Positions 14,504 through 16,170 of a stretch of 16,170 bases of DNA are shown here, in pieces (position 1 is the stretch's first letter; each line of letters begins with the position of its first letter). The notes beneath the pieces are model-generated. The model saw only the letters and a list, made by a program, of their open reading frames with translations, had not been told where the DNA came from and made no database searches. Origin of the DNA: Candidatus Hydrogenedentota bacterium (GTDB taxonomy: Bacteria; Hydrogenedentota; Hydrogenedentia; Hydrogenedentales; GCA-2746185); contig JASJYE010000012.1 in NCBI GenBank assembly GCA_030123645.1, forward strand, positions 1 through 16,170, given 5' to 3'. Made by a program: the position numbers and the translations under genes.

Positions 14504-15610
14504 CTACTCCCCCGAAACCGCCCGGTACAAGGCCAAGAGAAAATCGCGGTTGTCCGCCTGAACGTAGCTCAGCGTTCCCCCGGCCCGCGCGAAGGTCTTG
14601 TTGAATCGCAAGTAATACGCCGGGTCGTCTTCCGGAGGCTCGCCCCGCGTCCAGTCCCAATCCGAAGCGGCGAGGTCGGCCACCGCGATGTGCAGGTCCT
14701 CGAGATTCGAGCCGCTCTGCAGCGCAACGTTCCTCGCCATCGAAAGCGCCTTCTCGAAGATCATAGGCGACATAACAGCCGATCCCACCGAGAGATACAC
14801 GCCGCCCTCGAGCTGCGACACGCTCTGCACGAAGGAAAGAAAATCGCGCTCAGCCGTGCGCCCAATAGCTGCGCCACGGTTCATCGGATGCTCGTAAATG
14901 ATGTCATGCCCGAACATCGGATGGCCCGTAAGCGGCACCCCAAGGCGGTACGCGGCGGCCTGGACACTGAAGCGCTTAAAAGGATGCGGGACACGCATCG
15001 GGCCCGGCTCAATCGCGAAGGCCGTGACCACCTCCAGGAGGTCCGCCGCGGCCGCGGCACGGTCCCGGTCCCCATCCAGCCCCTCCTGCACCGCGCGTTT
15101 CAGCGTGTCCTGCGACGGGATATCCAGCCCTTCCTGCTCGATGAGCCTGCCCACCGACTCGCCGTAACCCAGACCCTCAAAGGCCCCCGCATTTATCGCG
15201 AGGTTGATATAAAACCCCGTCTCTTCCCATGCCCCGAACTCGCCCTTTGCGAGGTTCTCGCGCACGTCCTCGCTGCTTTCGCCGAGAAACGCGAACTCCC
15301 AATCGTGGATGATCCCCGCGCCGTTCGTCGCGAGATGCGTCACCCAACCCTCCTCGATAAGTTGAATTAGAATGGGGGAGAGGCCGTTCTTGATCGTATG
15401 CGCGCCAAAGGCGAGGATTCGCGCCGCACCCGTCTCACGCGCGCGTTTCAGCCGTACCGCCGTTTCACGGACGCCAGCTTCTGCATCTTCCGAGAGGTGC
15501 GCGGGTGCAGAGTCCGGCGCGACATGGTCCTTCTCAATGTTGACCTTGTTCCTGCGCTCAGTGAGAGGCCGGAAAATCAAACGTCGGCGGTCGAATCGTG
15601 AGGGTGGCAT
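14504..15610 (-). CDS. Deoxyhypusine synthase-like protein
   Basis: A 368-residue protein resembling the deoxyhypusine synthase (DHS) fold family. Supporting motifs are an N-terminal PLTERRNKV, ILAFGAHTIKNGLSPILIQLIEEGWVTHL, the NAD-site-like LATNGAGIIHDWEFAFLGESSEDV (93-116), and a C-terminal AYYLRFNKTFARAGGTLSYVQADNRDFLLALYRA. True DHS transfers an aminobutyl group from spermidine to a lysine of eIF5A. Bacteria have no eIF5A, and bacterial family members mostly act on other substrates or are uncharacterised. The DHS signature around the catalytic lysine (WGKI) is not seen; a lysine at 287 in MIFEKALSMA lies in the corresponding part, so the reaction is uncertain. I chose ATG 15610 because homology-like sequence begins just after it and AAGGGAG lies 13 bases upstream; a GTG at 15664 would add 18 residues without a ribosome site. 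The gene stands alone. Confidence 0.8.
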   Translation of the reverse strand: MPPSRFDRRRLIFRPLTERRNKVNIEKDHVAPDSAPAHLSEDAEAGVRETAVRLKRARETGAARILAFGAHTIKNGLSPILIQLIEEGWVTHLATNGAGIIHDWEFAFLGESSEDVRENLAKGEFGAWEETGFYINLAINAGAFEGLGYGESVGRLIEQEGLDIPSQDTLKRAVQEGLDGDRDRAAAAADLLEVVTAFAIEPGPMRVPHPFKRFSVQAAAYRLGVPLTGHPMFGHDIIYEHPMNRGAAIGRTAERDFLSFVQSVSQLEGGVYLSVGSAVMSPMIFEKALSMARNVALQSGSNLEDLHIAVADLAASDWDWTRGEPPEDDPAYYLRFNKTFARAGGTLSYVQADNRDFLLALYRAVSGE

Positions 15611-15710
15611 TGAACGCAGTCGGCTCCCTTGAGGAATGCGAAGAGATGATAGGGATAAAGACACAATGATTTAAACATGATGACGTCTCGGGGCGCTTTT
15701 CTCTCAGACA

Positions 15711-15735
15711 CAGCATGGACTGAAGCCCATCCTAC
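15711..15735. repeat. Dispersed palindromic repeat, copy 2 (inverted)
   Basis: This is the reverse complement of the element at 14400-14424 with one substitution (24 of 25 bases), which breaks one base pair of the palindrome. The two copies bracket the DHS-like gene and its terminator in opposite orientations. No target-site duplication is evident at the outer edges. Confidence 0.75.
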
Positions 15736-15748
15736 ACGCTTCACTCAA

Positions 15749-15776
15749 CGTTATTTCCGCGAAGGCGGGAATCTCT
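15749..15776. repeat. Short hairpin repeat (CCGCGAAGGCGGGAATC type)
   Basis: TTCCGC (15755-15760) and GCGGGAA (15765-15771) flank a GAAG loop. The word resembles the widespread dispersed element with consensus like TTCCCGCGAAGGCGGGAATC, with one arm mutated. No coding function. Confidence 0.5.
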
Positions 15777-15885
15777 AGAAATCTTCATCCACTTACACTC
15801 TCGTCCTGAACCGCTTTGAGAAAATCACATTTGGGCCTACGTGCGTTGGGCAATCGCCCGCCCGTCCCCTTAGAGACCTCAACCC

Positions 15886-15920
15886 CACCGTCATTGCGAG
15901 TTTGAACCCGCTCCGCGGGA
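15886..15920. repeat. CGTCATTGCGAG-type repeat fragment with hairpin
   Basis: CGTCATTGCGAG (15889-15900) is a word common to dispersed intergenic repeats of many bacteria. It is followed by a hairpin CCCGC (15907-15911)/GCGGG (15915-15919) with a TCC loop. Only this single copy lies in the window, so calling it a repeat rests on memory of similar elements elsewhere. Confidence 0.35.
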
Positions 15921-15979
15921 AATTGGCATAAGAACGCCGGTCCTGTCTTCCATCTTCATTCTAATACCCTTTGGATTTT

Positions 15980-16059
15980 GACAGGATTTACAAGATTGAC
16001 AAGATTTCGGCTCCAGAATCTGCCGAAACAAAAATCTTGTTCACCATGTAAATCCTGTC
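15980..16059. repeat. Long inverted repeat, 29-bp arms
   Basis: The left arm (15980-16008) begins GACAGGATTTACA and ends ACAAGATTTC. The right arm (16031-16059) begins AAAATCTTGT and ends TGTAAATCCTGTC. The arms match as reverse complements at 24 of 29 positions, with all mismatches in the middle, around a 22-base spacer. The right arm is followed by a run of A. The degenerate copy at 77-124 belongs to the same family, so this repeat lies on both sides of the operon. Confidence 0.75.
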
Positions 16060-16170
16060 AAAAAAAGCGTTCTTAACAGGAGGCACGACGCGGTAATCTA
16101 CTGCCATGCAACCCCTCACGCTGGGTAGAATCCAAGCGGCTTCTGTGACCCGAGAAAATTGCCGCGGCCG

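Larger units (their letters stand above)
15611..16170. other. Repeat-rich intergenic region
   Basis: No gene is recognisable in these 560 bases on either strand. The promoter of the - strand gene should lie in roughly 15620-15710; TTTAAA and TATCAT, 18 bases apart in that direction, are only a weak candidate. The rest consists of separate short repeats: a 25-bp palindromic element (15711-15735), a CCGCGAAGGCGGGAA hairpin (near 15755-15771), a CGTCATTGCGAG element with an adjoining hairpin (15889-15919) and a long inverted repeat (15980-16059). The base composition is less GC-rich than in the genes. Confidence 0.65.

Noticed and set aside
14489..15370. Long + strand reading frame of 293 codons opposite the DHS-like gene
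   Set aside because: It is rich in Arg, Pro and His in the way of antisense frames of GC-rich genes, has no recognisable motif, starts inside the terminator stem region and lies wholly opposite a protein with clear family motifs.
15611..15664. GTG start extending the DHS-like protein by 18 residues
   Set aside because: No ribosome-binding site precedes it, and the added residues are low-complexity Ser/Leu/Arg. ATG 15610 sits just before the recognisable family sequence.
15711..16059. Possible CRISPR array
   Set aside because: The repeats differ from one another, are irregularly spaced and are inverted rather than direct. There are no spacer units and no cas genes.

Overview
The window comes from a GC-rich genome of a Gram-negative-type bacterium. 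Evidence for this is the signal peptides, inner-membrane VWA proteins and a periplasmic HtrA protease. The long Bat cluster, the compact gene chain and the dispersed short palindromic repeats in the intergenic gaps would suit a Planctomycetes/PVC-like or Hydrogenedentota-like lineage. That placement is inference only; there is no rRNA or phylogenetic marker here.

Layout. Positions 1-338 hold no gene. They contain a degenerate dispersed repeat and a run of inverted repeats that could fold as RNA or serve as operator sites. From 339 to 14398, twelve genes run on the + strand with almost no gaps, and most junctions are stop/start overlaps. In order they are: a BatD-like membrane protein, a MoxR AAA+ ATPase, a small zinc-ribbon protein, a DUF58 protein with a complete MIDAS, a second BatD-like membrane protein, BatA and BatB (membrane-anchored VWA proteins), BatC (TPR plus acidic tail), BatD (multi-domain beta-sandwich), BatE (TPR plus SH3-like), GlnD (PII uridylyltransferase) and an HtrA serine protease. 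A bidirectional terminator follows at 14446-14490. On the - strand, 15610-14504 encodes a protein resembling deoxyhypusine synthase. Positions 15611-16170 are intergenic and contain at least four kinds of short dispersed repeat.

How the genes fit together. MoxR ATPases with VWA/DUF58 partners are thought to act as chaperone or metal-insertion-like machines, with the Bat proteins forming an envelope complex linked to stress or oxygen tolerance. Here a periplasmic HtrA protease and the nitrogen sensor GlnD appear to belong to the same transcription unit. That would couple envelope quality control to nitrogen status, although the coupling itself is inferred from gene order.

No wholly new multi-gene system is evident. 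The parts most worth a second look are the leader with mutually exclusive pairings (144-206), the zinc-ribbon protein between MoxR and DUF58, the GlnD-HtrA linkage, matching A-run slippery heptamers in moxR and the DUF58 gene, and the bacterial DHS-like gene bracketed by an inverted 25-bp repeat.
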